Translations under genes and position numbers: made by a program
From: a virus
IMG/VR virus record: IMGVR_UViG_3300011115_000910
Location: 1-33,380 of that record
DNA length: 33,380 bases
Direction: 5' to 3' (one strand)
Notes under the pieces: model-generated
What the model was told of the DNA's origin: nothing
What the model saw: only the letters and a program-made list of their open reading frames with translations
Databases searched by the model: none
Shown: one piece after another, positions 5,638 through 13,679 of the stretch
Layout: each line of letters begins with the position of its first letter
Numbering within the stretch: position 1 is the stretch's first letter

Positions 5638-5820
5638 CTATTGCTCTTCTTTTGCTGGCTGTTCCCTTTTCAACGATTGCTGAAACTTCTTCAGACGAGG
5701 CAGAAGCGATGGTTGGTAAAAATGATCAGCAGCCAGTAGTTGCAAAGCAGTTTGCCTATCGGCTTCCAACAAGGCAATAAGGTAAGTGGCGTCTTGTGCC
5801 GATAGTTTGAACGGAGTCAT
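5638..5820 (-). CDS. Hypothetical small protein, 60 aa
   Basis: No family is recognised. It starts at ATG 5820, 47 bp downstream of the large terminase stop on the same strand. The sequence is helical throughout: SAQDATYLIALLEADRQTAL, a short turn, then PSLLPRLKKFQQSLKRE and a charged tail. A small basic helical protein next to terL could be a terminase accessory factor, but small terminase subunits are usually larger and upstream, so this is speculation. Confidence 0.55.
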   Translation of the reverse strand: MTPFKLSAQDATYLIALLEADRQTALQLLAADHFYQPSLLPRLKKFQQSLKREQPAKEEQ

Positions 5821-5867
5821 TTTTCACGAAACGAGGAAATTATCAAATCTTGAAAATTCTAATGGCA

Positions 5868-7247
5868 TTAACGCACTAAACTATTGAGCCAATCAATGTC
5901 CGAATCTTTAGACGCTTCCAAAATAGCTCCAGCAAGCGCAAATGCGTAATCGTCAATACCACTCTCCTTGCCACCAGTGACAGCCCATTGACCACTGCTT
6001 CTGTAGATAACACTAAGGTTCTTTAATTGCTTAACGGCTTTATCATGCGGGTATAGTTCAATCAATCCTGCGTTAAATAACTCTTTCATCTTTGAAAAAG
6101 CCTTCATTTTTGTACTAACTGACCAGGCTAATTCGGAAATAGGAAAATCTTTTGCCATCGCTTGAATGGTGCCAGAACTATTAAATTGGTCAAGAACTAT
6201 GCTTTCAAAATCGTATATACGATGATGCTCTTTGATCCACTCCTCTACCTTGGCAATGTTTACTTCCTTCTTTCCGCCAATGTCAAAGTCTGGATCGAAG
6301 GCGTGAAATTTATCAACTACCAGTCGATCCCCTTCATAATGAACAATGCAAGCCGTGTAGTCATCTCGCCCCACGCCACCACGCGCAGGGTCCAAAGCCA
6401 GCACATACGTGCCCATTAACTCTCGTTGCGGGAATAGTATTCCCCTGTCTTTGTTCACTGCCACATCAACAATCTCTGCGGCCAACAATGCAGAGTTATT
6501 TTTAGCAAATTGAGCGCCATATTCCACCCAAAATTTATCCGGATCGCGCTTAAGTTCAGCTTGCAAGAAGGGACAATCTAGGGGCAGGTTGGGGTTGACG
6601 GTCCACGTAGGTAGATTTTCCGCTTGCATGAAAGGATAGTTACCAGACGTAGCTTCGCAGTAATGTTGATAAAATAACCCGTCCGTCAAAAAAGGTGAAG
6701 ATAATTCAAGGATGCGACCATATTTACCAAATTGCGCGATAGATGGCGACAGTGCTTTATAAATAGCAGACGCACCTCTGTTGGCATCACCTTCCAAGGC
6801 GAAGCTCAATTCGTCCATGATGAGCATAACGACTGCTTTACCGCGAGACGCTCTAGCCGACGCCGGTATAGCCTGGAAAATACAATTATTACTGGTCCAG
6901 ATTTCAGTGGCTGTCTCTCTTGTCATCTCATCTGCCAACGGACTGTCCAGTAGCAATTGTCTAATGTTATTGAGAGCAAGTTTGGCCTGGCTCTGGTCGT
7001 TGGCAATGGTCAAAATATAAAACTTTTCAGACTTTCTGACGCGCCTCCTGTATTTTTCCTCTAGGACGAAGCAGGCATACAAAGCAGCAATTGAAGCCAT
7101 AAGCGTTTTGCCGCACCGTCGCCCCAGCGCCCACACTGCATGGGTTTTGTCGCCATCAAAATACGAATCAAGAATTCTCTTTTGTTCAGGCCAAAGCTCT
7201 AGCTGTAGAACTAGTTTTGCAAAGTCTGAACATTTAAGTGTCGTCAT
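5868..7247 (-). CDS. terL: Terminase large subunit (packaging ATPase-nuclease)
   Basis: TerL drives DNA into the prohead and cuts concatemers. The ATPase Walker A is GRRCGKT (42-48) and Walker B is MLIMDE (D145, E146). The RNase H-like nuclease has acidic residues in ALDPARGG (D286), VLDQFN (D353) and GIDDYA (D432/D433). The 459-aa length fits the family. The ATG at 7247 overlaps the stop of the upstream homing-endonuclease gene (ATGA). A clear small terminase subunit is not seen in the window. It is unusual that the terminase genes run opposite to portal and capsid genes, with a divergent start region at 8418-8463. Confidence 0.92.
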   Translation of the reverse strand: MTTLKCSDFAKLVLQLELWPEQKRILDSYFDGDKTHAVWALGRRCGKTLMASIAALYACFVLEEKYRRRVRKSEKFYILTIANDQSQAKLALNNIRQLLLDSPLADEMTRETATEIWTSNNCIFQAIPASARASRGKAVVMLIMDELSFALEGDANRGASAIYKALSPSIAQFGKYGRILELSSPFLTDGLFYQHYCEATSGNYPFMQAENLPTWTVNPNLPLDCPFLQAELKRDPDKFWVEYGAQFAKNNSALLAAEIVDVAVNKDRGILFPQRELMGTYVLALDPARGGVGRDDYTACIVHYEGDRLVVDKFHAFDPDFDIGGKKEVNIAKVEEWIKEHHRIYDFESIVLDQFNSSGTIQAMAKDFPISELAWSVSTKMKAFSKMKELFNAGLIELYPHDKAVKQLKNLSVIYRSSGQWAVTGGKESGIDDYAFALAGAILEASKDSDIDWLNSLVR

Positions 7248-7936
7248 CTAAGGCTCTCTAAAATTTCGACTCTCCATCCTTTGTGGTGCTTCCTACGTCC
7301 ACTTGCGACCAGGGAGAGGCAACCTTGGCGGAGATCGTGCTGGCTGGCAAATAGGGTCAAGCTGTGAGTTATATATTCCTCTCCAAAAGGTGAAATAAGT
7401 TTGTATTGATATACGGCGCTTTCAAGCGACCGTTTGCGCTTGAATTCGTCGGAATGCTTTCTGCCAAAGAAGTGATTGTTTTCCCCTTTTGACTTTTCGG
7501 ACATTTTTTGCAGTGTCTCTGGGGACTTTTTTCGTCCCCTTAACGCATCTCCAATCCTGCGCCTTGCTCCTGCACTTACTACTTTTCCCTTGTGAGCACG
7601 CGAAATCTTTTGCCTTCTTTCGTCTGTAATGACAACACCAGAAGAACCCTCCCCCCCATCGCTTTTATTGCGAAGACATCCAGTCCCTAAATCAATGCGC
7701 CCATACAAGGCAATGCAGTATCGCTCAAGATCAAAAGCCTGCTTTTCCGCAAGGCCTTCTTGAATATAAACCACCATACTTTTGTCTTTGGGCGGATTAG
7801 CGGCTCTGCCTTGGTTGCTTTTGACTCGATTACCGCTTCCTTTACCTATGTAATAAGGACTCCCTTTTTTACCGTGACTGGAATCCTTGATTCGCAGGTA
7901 CGCGTAAACATAAAATCGATTGGGGTCTTTATTCAT
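7244..7936 (-). CDS. GIY-YIG homing endonuclease with NUMOD3 repeats
   Basis: Residues 8-40 carry a GIY-YIG-type core (FYVYAYLR ... SPYYIGKGSGNR). Residues about 105-175 hold several NUMOD3-like DNA-binding repeats (ERRQKISRAHKGK; GDALRGRKKSPET; FFGRKHSDEFKRKRS). The C terminus is an IENR1/NUMOD1-like helix-turn-helix unit (FASQHDLRQGCLSLV ... HKGWRV). Such enzymes cut intron-less or intergenic target sites and copy themselves by repair. I chose ATG 7936 because it overlaps the upstream stop (ATGA); a start at 7963 would extend into the previous gene. It is a free-standing selfish gene wedged between the nuclease gene and terL, with 4-nt overlaps on both sides, so it has adapted to the operon. 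Confidence 0.85.
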   Translation of the reverse strand: MNKDPNRFYVYAYLRIKDSSHGKKGSPYYIGKGSGNRVKSNQGRAANPPKDKSMVVYIQEGLAEKQAFDLERYCIALYGRIDLGTGCLRNKSDGGEGSSGVVITDERRQKISRAHKGKVVSAGARRRIGDALRGRKKSPETLQKMSEKSKGENNHFFGRKHSDEFKRKRSLESAVYQYKLISPFGEEYITHSLTLFASQHDLRQGCLSLVASGRRKHHKGWRVEILESLR

Positions 7937-8418
7937 GACAAGGTTTCCATAGAGCGAAGACATTCTTTAGGCATGAAGTAAGCAGGTCGTCCTCTCGCCG
8001 GATCAGCCCAAAATCGCTCTTGCAAGGCTTCGTGTCCGTAGCACCAGCCGTGCAGCAAAGTCTGCTGGTTTTCAATAGTAACAAGAACAAACTTTCTCTG
8101 GGGATCGGAACCACGTTGAACGATTAAGTCATAGCACGCTTTACTGCGTGTTTTGACATCAATACCTGGCAAATCGTCGCTATTTTTCTTGGCCTCGGTT
8201 TCCCTGAACAATTCCCTTTTTAAGCCAAGATAGGAGGCGACGGCCATTTCCCCTGCCGCGCCAAGCAGGTGAATGTCCAGTGCTTTGCTGCCTTTCCACG
8301 CTCCGCCATTGCGCCCGCGCAAACCTTTGCTTTCGTTAAACCCTTGCCTACGCAGACCTTCTTTCACCGCTTGTTGACGCTCGTCTTCCGTGAAGACAAA
8401 TTCAATGGGAGTGGGCAT
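7933..8418 (-). CDS. Putative PD-(D/E)XK-type nuclease
   Basis: The 161-aa protein has the layout of a small restriction-endonuclease-like fold: helix with Glu (GAAGEMAVASYLGL, about 52-65), PGIDVKT (about 85-91) matching the D-x-K part of the catalytic motif, then KFVLVTI and WCYGHEA strands. Proteins like this are frequent beside terminase genes and could help mature DNA or degrade host DNA. The family match is by motif only, since the catalytic Glu/Asp spacing was not verified by structure. It is the first gene of the minus-strand packaging operon; its ATG (8418) is 45 bp from the divergent portal start. Confidence 0.5.
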   Translation of the reverse strand: MPTPIEFVFTEDERQQAVKEGLRRQGFNESKGLRGRNGGAWKGSKALDIHLLGAAGEMAVASYLGLKRELFRETEAKKNSDDLPGIDVKTRSKACYDLIVQRGSDPQRKFVLVTIENQQTLLHGWCYGHEALQERFWADPARGRPAYFMPKECLRSMETLS

Positions 8419-8462
8419 ACAGAAAAGAACGACATAGCCACTGTAGCCACTTGCTAGGATAA

Positions 8463-10322
8463 TTGCAACACATTGTAACGGGCAGAGTGGAAGACACTGT
8501 AAATCTTGGACACAACGGAAACGAAAGCTTGCGAGTGGATGGACTGGTCAATGCCCTTACCGGCATGAACACTGCCCGAGACAAAAGTCGCTACACCACT
8601 ACCACTCCATTGGTCTTCTTGGGTCAAGAGGAGCTAGAAAACCTGTATGGCATGTGGATTCCCCAGCGTATCGTAGACATCGTAGCTGAACAGGCTACAC
8701 GCAAGGGTTTCAAAGTGCTATTTGGGGGAGAAGGGGCGAAAGCGGAAGTGGTGGCCGGCATTGAGCAAGTGATTGAAGATTTGTACATTCTTGAGAATCT
8801 AGGTCTCGCCTGTAAAAATGCTCGCTTATTTGGTGGCGCCGTTATTCTTCTCTACATTGATGACGGACGTTCTGCTGATCAACCCGTAGACAGGCGCAAC
8901 ATTCGTAGTATTGAAGGGATGGAAGTGCTTGATCGTTGGCAAATTGCGCCAGTAATCAACGAAGATGCGCTTTACGACTATTCAAAGGCCACTCATTATC
9001 AAATCATCTCTGGTGACCTTATTAGGCAGCCGCAACTTACTTATATTCACAAGGATAGGATTTTAAGATTTGACGGCAAGTGGCTTCCTTATCGAATTAG
9101 GCAGAGAAACTATGGATGGGGAATGAGTGCGCTTCAGCCGATCTATGATAGCTTCCGTTTCTATTCAACTGGTATCAGTTCGGCTGCAACGTTGCTAACT
9201 GAATTTGACATCTTTGTGCATAAACTTCGCGGCCTTTCATCCATGCTTGCCGCCGGGAAAGAAAAGGATGTGCGTGATCGCCTGGTGCTGAATGACATGA
9301 GTAAAAGTGTTTATCGCGGTTACGCAATCGACGCCGAAAAAGAAGAATTAGAGTTTATTAGTCGTAATTTTGGTGGTATAGGAGAAATCCTAGAAAAGCT
9401 TCGCATTGATATTATCGGGGCGTCACAAATTCCGCATACTATTTTATTTGGCGAAAGCCCTGGTGGGCTTGGCTCCACTGGTAGAAGTGAAGAGCGTGAT
9501 TTTGCCAAGATGCTTGGCGATTATCAAAGCGCCCATTTCAAACGTCCCATGCAACAGTTGGTCGAAATGATTATGCTCAGTAAAGATGGCCCCACTAATG
9601 GCAAGGTGCCAGACTCTTGGAGAGTGGATTTTAATGACTTGTTCGAGCTAAACGAAAGGGAAAAAGCAGACGTAAGAGCTCGCGTGGCAGCCGTGGACGG
9701 GCGTTACATTCAACTTGGCGTTCTGCATCCACAAGAAGTGGCAGATGCCCGCTATGGCGGCTCTGAATGGTCAATGGAACTCACTCTTGACCCATCGCTC
9801 CCTCGTGAACTGCCGCAGGCGCCAGGACAGAAAGCAGTACCTCCTGGCGGGCGCGATCCATTGAATGAAGAAAATGGCACACTGCCCATGGACGGCACTA
9901 GGGAAGTGGAAGACAGCGCGGGATTGTACCTTTCTGGAGACTTAGAGCACAAGCAAGGAGAAGAGAAGGAAGATGCAGAATTCAAAGACAAAGCTCTTCA
10001 CCAGCAAGCTATTGCTGCCGCCAAGAGTAAGTTCAAAGTGTGGCCAAGTGCCGTTGCTGGCGCCTATGTCACGCAAAAGTACAAGCAGTTGTACAAGAAC
10101 AAGCATGGTTCAATGGAAGGTGCCTTCAAGGGAAAGAAAACCACTGCTGAATACTTCAAGAAAGAAGATGCCATTGTTCCCATGAAAGTGGAAGGGCTAA
10201 TGCTTGGCGACGTTGACGAGGCTGCTTTCATTTCGGACGAGGACATTGACAAGGCCATGAAAGAATGGAAAGAAGAAGCGCCAGTTAAGTTCAAGGAGTT
10301 GCTAGAGGCAGATAATGAATGA
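8463..10322 (+). CDS. Portal protein (DUF1073-type) with C-terminal extension
   Basis: It forms the dodecameric ring through which DNA is packaged. Residues about 35-470 follow the DUF1073/HI1409-type portal family, for example FGGAVILLYIDDGR, a DRWQIAPV strand, and the GASQIPHTILFGESPGGLGS loop preceding the ERDFAKMLGDYQS helix. Residues about 510-570 add a separate module (AAKSKFKVWPSAVAGAYV ... KYKQLYKNKHG) of the KFKVxPSAxA type that I associate with cyanophage structural proteins, then a charged acidic tail. The start is uncertain: TTG 8463 has AGGA at 8455-8458, GTG 8487 or ATG 8565 are alternatives. It overlaps the minor head gene by 8 bp. Confidence 0.85.
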   Translation: MQHIVTGRVEDTVNLGHNGNESLRVDGLVNALTGMNTARDKSRYTTTTPLVFLGQEELENLYGMWIPQRIVDIVAEQATRKGFKVLFGGEGAKAEVVAGIEQVIEDLYILENLGLACKNARLFGGAVILLYIDDGRSADQPVDRRNIRSIEGMEVLDRWQIAPVINEDALYDYSKATHYQIISGDLIRQPQLTYIHKDRILRFDGKWLPYRIRQRNYGWGMSALQPIYDSFRFYSTGISSAATLLTEFDIFVHKLRGLSSMLAAGKEKDVRDRLVLNDMSKSVYRGYAIDAEKEELEFISRNFGGIGEILEKLRIDIIGASQIPHTILFGESPGGLGSTGRSEERDFAKMLGDYQSAHFKRPMQQLVEMIMLSKDGPTNGKVPDSWRVDFNDLFELNEREKADVRARVAAVDGRYIQLGVLHPQEVADARYGGSEWSMELTLDPSLPRELPQAPGQKAVPPGGRDPLNEENGTLPMDGTREVEDSAGLYLSGDLEHKQGEEKEDAEFKDKALHQQAIAAAKSKFKVWPSAVAGAYVTQKYKQLYKNKHGSMEGAFKGKKTTAEYFKKEDAIVPMKVEGLMLGDVDEAAFISDEDIDKAMKEWKEEAPVKFKELLEADNE

Positions 10323-10989
10323 TCTGTCTTCGCTCAGTGCTGCCATATTGTCCACGAGGATGGACGCTGAATGGTCTTATGACCGCAATAGTGGACGTTA
10401 CCGAGATGCAAAAGGCCGCTTCCTGAGCAAGGAAGCCGTGGGGAAGATTGTTGATGGTCGCATTGGCAAACTTGAAACACAACTCAAGCAATTCACGCGC
10501 ATGTTGGGCGATGGTTCTATCACACTGGACCAATGGCAGGGAAGCGTGAGGGAAAGCTTGAAAGCGGCTCACATTCAAGCCGCAACCATTGGCTATGGCG
10601 GCAGAAGTGGCATGGGCAGCGCAGAGTATGGCCGCATCGGGCAACGTCTGCGGGGCGAATATGCCTACTTGCAAGGCTTTGTGCGCGATCTTATTGATGG
10701 TCGTATTTCAGCGCCCATGGCAGTGGCGCGTATTGGGCTCTACGCACAGAGCGTGAGAGGCTCCTATTGGCAAGGCACGGAAATGAAGGAGCAACAAAGA
10801 GGCTTTTCTTTAATGCGCCGCATATTGGACGATCAGGCCGTGCATTGCGCCAGTTGCTTGTCTTATGCAGCCCGTGGCATTGTGCCTATTGGCAGCGTGC
10901 CCATGCCTGGCGTACGTTGCGAATGTGGAGCACGTTGCAAATGCAGCGTGAGGTATTTCAGACAGCAGGCGCCTGTGGTTCCCGTTTGA
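10315..10989 (+). CDS. Minor head / head morphogenesis protein with Cys-rich C terminus
   Basis: The position directly after portal, the all-helical body (residues 20-165) and the C-terminal Cys/His segment (VHCASCLSYAARG ... PMPGVRCECGARCKCSVRYF, about 179-217) match SPP1 gp7/Mu F-like minor head proteins, whose C-terminal part often binds zinc. Seven cysteines are clustered, in CxxC and CxC pairs. An alternating YDRNSGRYRDAKGRFLS segment near residue 23 resembles a domain often found at the N terminus of phage head proteins. The start at 10315 overlaps the portal stop. Confidence 0.7.
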   Translation: MNDLSSLSAAILSTRMDAEWSYDRNSGRYRDAKGRFLSKEAVGKIVDGRIGKLETQLKQFTRMLGDGSITLDQWQGSVRESLKAAHIQAATIGYGGRSGMGSAEYGRIGQRLRGEYAYLQGFVRDLIDGRISAPMAVARIGLYAQSVRGSYWQGTEMKEQQRGFSLMRRILDDQAVHCASCLSYAARGIVPIGSVPMPGVRCECGARCKCSVRYFRQQAPVVPV

Positions 10990-11025
10990 TTTTGCCATTA
11001 TCATCGGGAAGATTCCGTTTTTCCT

Positions 11026-12249
11026 ATGGCGAAGATACTGTATTGTGGCGACAGCTTTGTCCAGACGGGCTTTGGGCGAGTGGCTGAATACTTGCTACCA
11101 GCTCTAGCCAAAGAGCATGAAGTGCATGTGCTGGCCGTTAACTTTCACGGCGACCACGACGAAGAAGCCATTAAATACAAAACTTACCCTGCCATGATTC
11201 ATGGCTCCGACCCGTTCGGCTCTCATCGCATTGGCGAGCTAGTGCAAACCATCAAGCCAGACTTGGTGTGGGTAACAAATGACTTATGGATTGGCATTAG
11301 CTTGTGGAATGCCGTGAAACCTTTCAAGGAGAAGATTGGCTTTAAGTTTTTTGTGTACACACCTATTGATAGTTATGGCATCTTTCCTGAACTTAACGAG
11401 CAAGTGAAGGAATGGGATGGACTTGCCACTTATACAGAATTTGGCAAAGAAGAGCTAATCAAGATGGGCTACGAAAAGCCTATTTCCGTTATCCCGCATG
11501 GCACGGACTTTAGTAAGTTCTTCCCCATGGACCCGCTCGAATGCCGCAAAGAATTGGGCGCACCAGAGGATGCTTTCATTGTTTTCAATGGCAATAGAAA
11601 TCAACCGCGCAAGCGCATTGACCTGACCATTAAAGCATTCATTAAATTTGCCAAGGATAAGCCTGATGCGCGATTGTGGCTCAATATGGGCGGCAAGGAC
11701 ATGGGATGGGAACTCATTCCATTGTTCAAACGAGTGGCGCGTGATGAAGGTTACAATCCAAAGGGCAAGTTAATTCTTACCAGTCCGCAGTTCTCTACAC
11801 ATAACTGTCTTCCCATTGAACAACTTAATAAAGTGTATAACGCTGTAGACATTGGCGTGAACACTTGCATTGGCGAAGGATGGGGCCTGGTAAATACTGA
11901 ACATGCTGCCACTGGCACCGCACAAGTGGTGCCTGATCACACAAGCTTGAAGGAGATTTTCAATGACATTCCACGAGCTGCTTGCAATGGTGCCGAAACT
12001 GATAGGAACTATGGCCTGGAGCGCTTGCTGCCTGATCCTGACAGCGTGGCTGACCTTCTTGATTTTTACTACCGAGATAGAGATGCTTTGAAAATTGATG
12101 GCGAATGGTGCCGTAGTCGCATTAATGAAAAGCAATTCACTTGGCCAGTAATTACCAAGAAAATGTTAAACATTGTAAACGAAGTGCTCAATGCAAAAGA
12201 AGAACAGCCAGAGTTCAAGGGCTTTGGCACCCCTGCAAAAATTGTTTAA
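11026..12249 (+). CDS. Glycosyltransferase, GT4-like (GT-B fold)
   Basis: It transfers a sugar from an activated donor to an unknown acceptor. The N-terminal half has the GT-B opening (ILYCGDSFVQTGFGRVAEYL). The C-terminal half carries the donor-binding signature: VIPHGTDFSKFFP, FNGNRNQPRKRIDLTIKAF (about 190-210), and the E-x7-E region GEGWGLVNTEHAATGTAQVV (about 284-305). The protein is soluble and has the usual family length (407 aa). It is the first gene of a six-gene sugar cassette inside the head operon. The 36-bp gap before it contains TTTGCCATTATC (10991-11002), one of several similar intergenic sequences. Confidence 0.88.
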   Translation: MAKILYCGDSFVQTGFGRVAEYLLPALAKEHEVHVLAVNFHGDHDEEAIKYKTYPAMIHGSDPFGSHRIGELVQTIKPDLVWVTNDLWIGISLWNAVKPFKEKIGFKFFVYTPIDSYGIFPELNEQVKEWDGLATYTEFGKEELIKMGYEKPISVIPHGTDFSKFFPMDPLECRKELGAPEDAFIVFNGNRNQPRKRIDLTIKAFIKFAKDKPDARLWLNMGGKDMGWELIPLFKRVARDEGYNPKGKLILTSPQFSTHNCLPIEQLNKVYNAVDIGVNTCIGEGWGLVNTEHAATGTAQVVPDHTSLKEIFNDIPRAACNGAETDRNYGLERLLPDPDSVADLLDFYYRDRDALKIDGEWCRSRINEKQFTWPVITKKMLNIVNEVLNAKEEQPEFKGFGTPAKIV

Positions 12250-12254
12250 TCATC

Positions 12255-12965
12255 ATGCAAATCTCACAAATCTTTCTTTCTGATGCCGGCACGGAACTGT
12301 CGCCGTTCCTGCAACATGCTACGGGCACAGTGCGACAAGCATTCCCCGAAGCGCAACATATTATTTACAACGAAGAAAGCCTCCGTGCCTTCATTGCAGA
12401 GAACTATGGCGCGGAAGTAGTTGGGGCTTATGACAAGCTCAAGCCCTATTCATACAAGGCGGATCTTGGTCGCTTCTGTCTGTTGAATACGCTTGGTGGT
12501 TGGTACATGGACATTGCCGTGAGAGTGGTCAATCCAGTGGAAGTTGGGCCTCGAATTAAATTCTTGGCCTTTAGAGACATTCAACGATTTAGTTACACTT
12601 CCTGGGCATGTGCCACTACTGTTTTGTATTCACAGCCCGACAATAAAGCTTTGCAGATTGCCATTGAAACCATTGTCCATAATTGCAAGGAAGAATACTA
12701 TGGCATCACTCCATTGTGCCCCACTGGCCCCACTCTTCTTGGCAGGGCGCTAGCAGCGCATGGCGGGCAGTCTGATTTCATCTACGGCGACTACCTAGAA
12801 CTGACTCCCACTTACGAACAGAAGAATCGTGCATTTATCTTGCCCGATGGCAGCATCATGGCATGGAGCAAGCCTTCTGGCGGCGGTGACCTAACTGGTC
12901 TTGGAGCCAAAGGCGTTAATAATTACAACGAACTTTGGGCGGCGAGAGAAGTTTATGCAGTCTAA
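12255..12965 (+). CDS. Glycosyltransferase, GT32-like (DXD sugar-binding domain)
   Basis: Residues 67-91 have the hallmark of the Gly_transf_sug/GT32 family: YKADLGRFCLLNTLGGWYMDIAV, where K-x-D, the G-G and the DXD region align. The second Asp of DXD is Ala here (D86-I87-A88), so metal coordination may differ or D86 alone may suffice. The 236-aa length fits. ATG 12255 is 5 bp after the upstream stop; the frame is open further upstream, but that region lies within the GT4 gene. The gene overlaps the next by 11 bp. Confidence 0.75.
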   Translation: MQISQIFLSDAGTELSPFLQHATGTVRQAFPEAQHIIYNEESLRAFIAENYGAEVVGAYDKLKPYSYKADLGRFCLLNTLGGWYMDIAVRVVNPVEVGPRIKFLAFRDIQRFSYTSWACATTVLYSQPDNKALQIAIETIVHNCKEEYYGITPLCPTGPTLLGRALAAHGGQSDFIYGDYLELTPTYEQKNRAFILPDGSIMAWSKPSGGGDLTGLGAKGVNNYNELWAAREVYAV

Positions 12966-13677
12966 AAATTTTCCAACTATTTATGCAGTGGCAATGGCCG
13001 ACAAGCCAATGCGCTACTCGTCTGACTTTCCATTGAAAACCATTATTGCACATGCGTGCAGTCTTTCCCCCGAAAAGCGTTTGGAGCTCGCCATGGAGGG
13101 ATGCTTCTTTGATGATGACTGCGATAACAATATTTCTGCGTTGAATCCATGGTGGGGAGAATTGACGGCCTTACACTGGCTAATACAGCAATCGTTGGAT
13201 GGCATTATTGGCAGCGCCCAGTACCGTCGTTTTTGGCCTGATGATTCCCTTTTGACCGTCTCCCCGAATGCTCTATACCTTTCGGAGCCATGCCTGTTTC
13301 CCTGTTCAATGGCAGATCAATTCAGGGGAGGTCACATGTTTCCCGGCGTAGAGTTGACAATGGAAGTGGCAAGGCAAAAGGACTTTCCTTTCACGGAAGC
13401 GGAAATGGCTCAGGTGTGGAGCTCCAACCGCTTCCAAGGAGGCCCCATGGCAGTTGGTTCGTGGCCGCTTTACCAGAAAATAATGAATGTATTATTTGAT
13501 TGCCTGTGGCCGATATGGCGCACTTATGGAAGCGCCATTCAAACTTTACAGGGCTATGATCAGCGAGCCATGGCTTTTCTCTCGGAACGCCTGCTTTCTG
13601 GCATTGTCCTAATGCAGGATAAATTTTTACCAGATATAACTTTGCGAACCATTCCCCTTCATTACATTGCACCTTGA
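12955..13677 (+). CDS. DUF4422-type glycosyltransferase-like protein
   Basis: Residues 55-95 match the DUF4422 family seen in capsular polysaccharide loci: DNNISALNPWWGELTALHWL (a conserved N-x3-GELTxLxW core) and GIIGSAQYRRFW (the 'HYRR' block, with Q in place of His). The family is believed to act as galactopyranose-type or related glycosyltransferases. ATG 12955 overlaps the previous stop by 11 bp; the longer frame from 12901 was rejected because it lies deep within the previous gene. The 240-aa length is typical. Confidence 0.7.
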   Translation: MQSKNFPTIYAVAMADKPMRYSSDFPLKTIIAHACSLSPEKRLELAMEGCFFDDDCDNNISALNPWWGELTALHWLIQQSLDGIIGSAQYRRFWPDDSLLTVSPNALYLSEPCLFPCSMADQFRGGHMFPGVELTMEVARQKDFPFTEAEMAQVWSSNRFQGGPMAVGSWPLYQKIMNVLFDCLWPIWRTYGSAIQTLQGYDQRAMAFLSERLLSGIVLMQDKFLPDITLRTIPLHYIAP

Positions 13678-13679
13678 GC

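Noticed and set aside
12141-12254. Longer N terminus for the GT32-like protein
   Set aside because: It lies in the coding region of the GT4 gene and adds a Cys/Lys-rich stretch unlike the family; ATG 12255 directly after the upstream stop is better.
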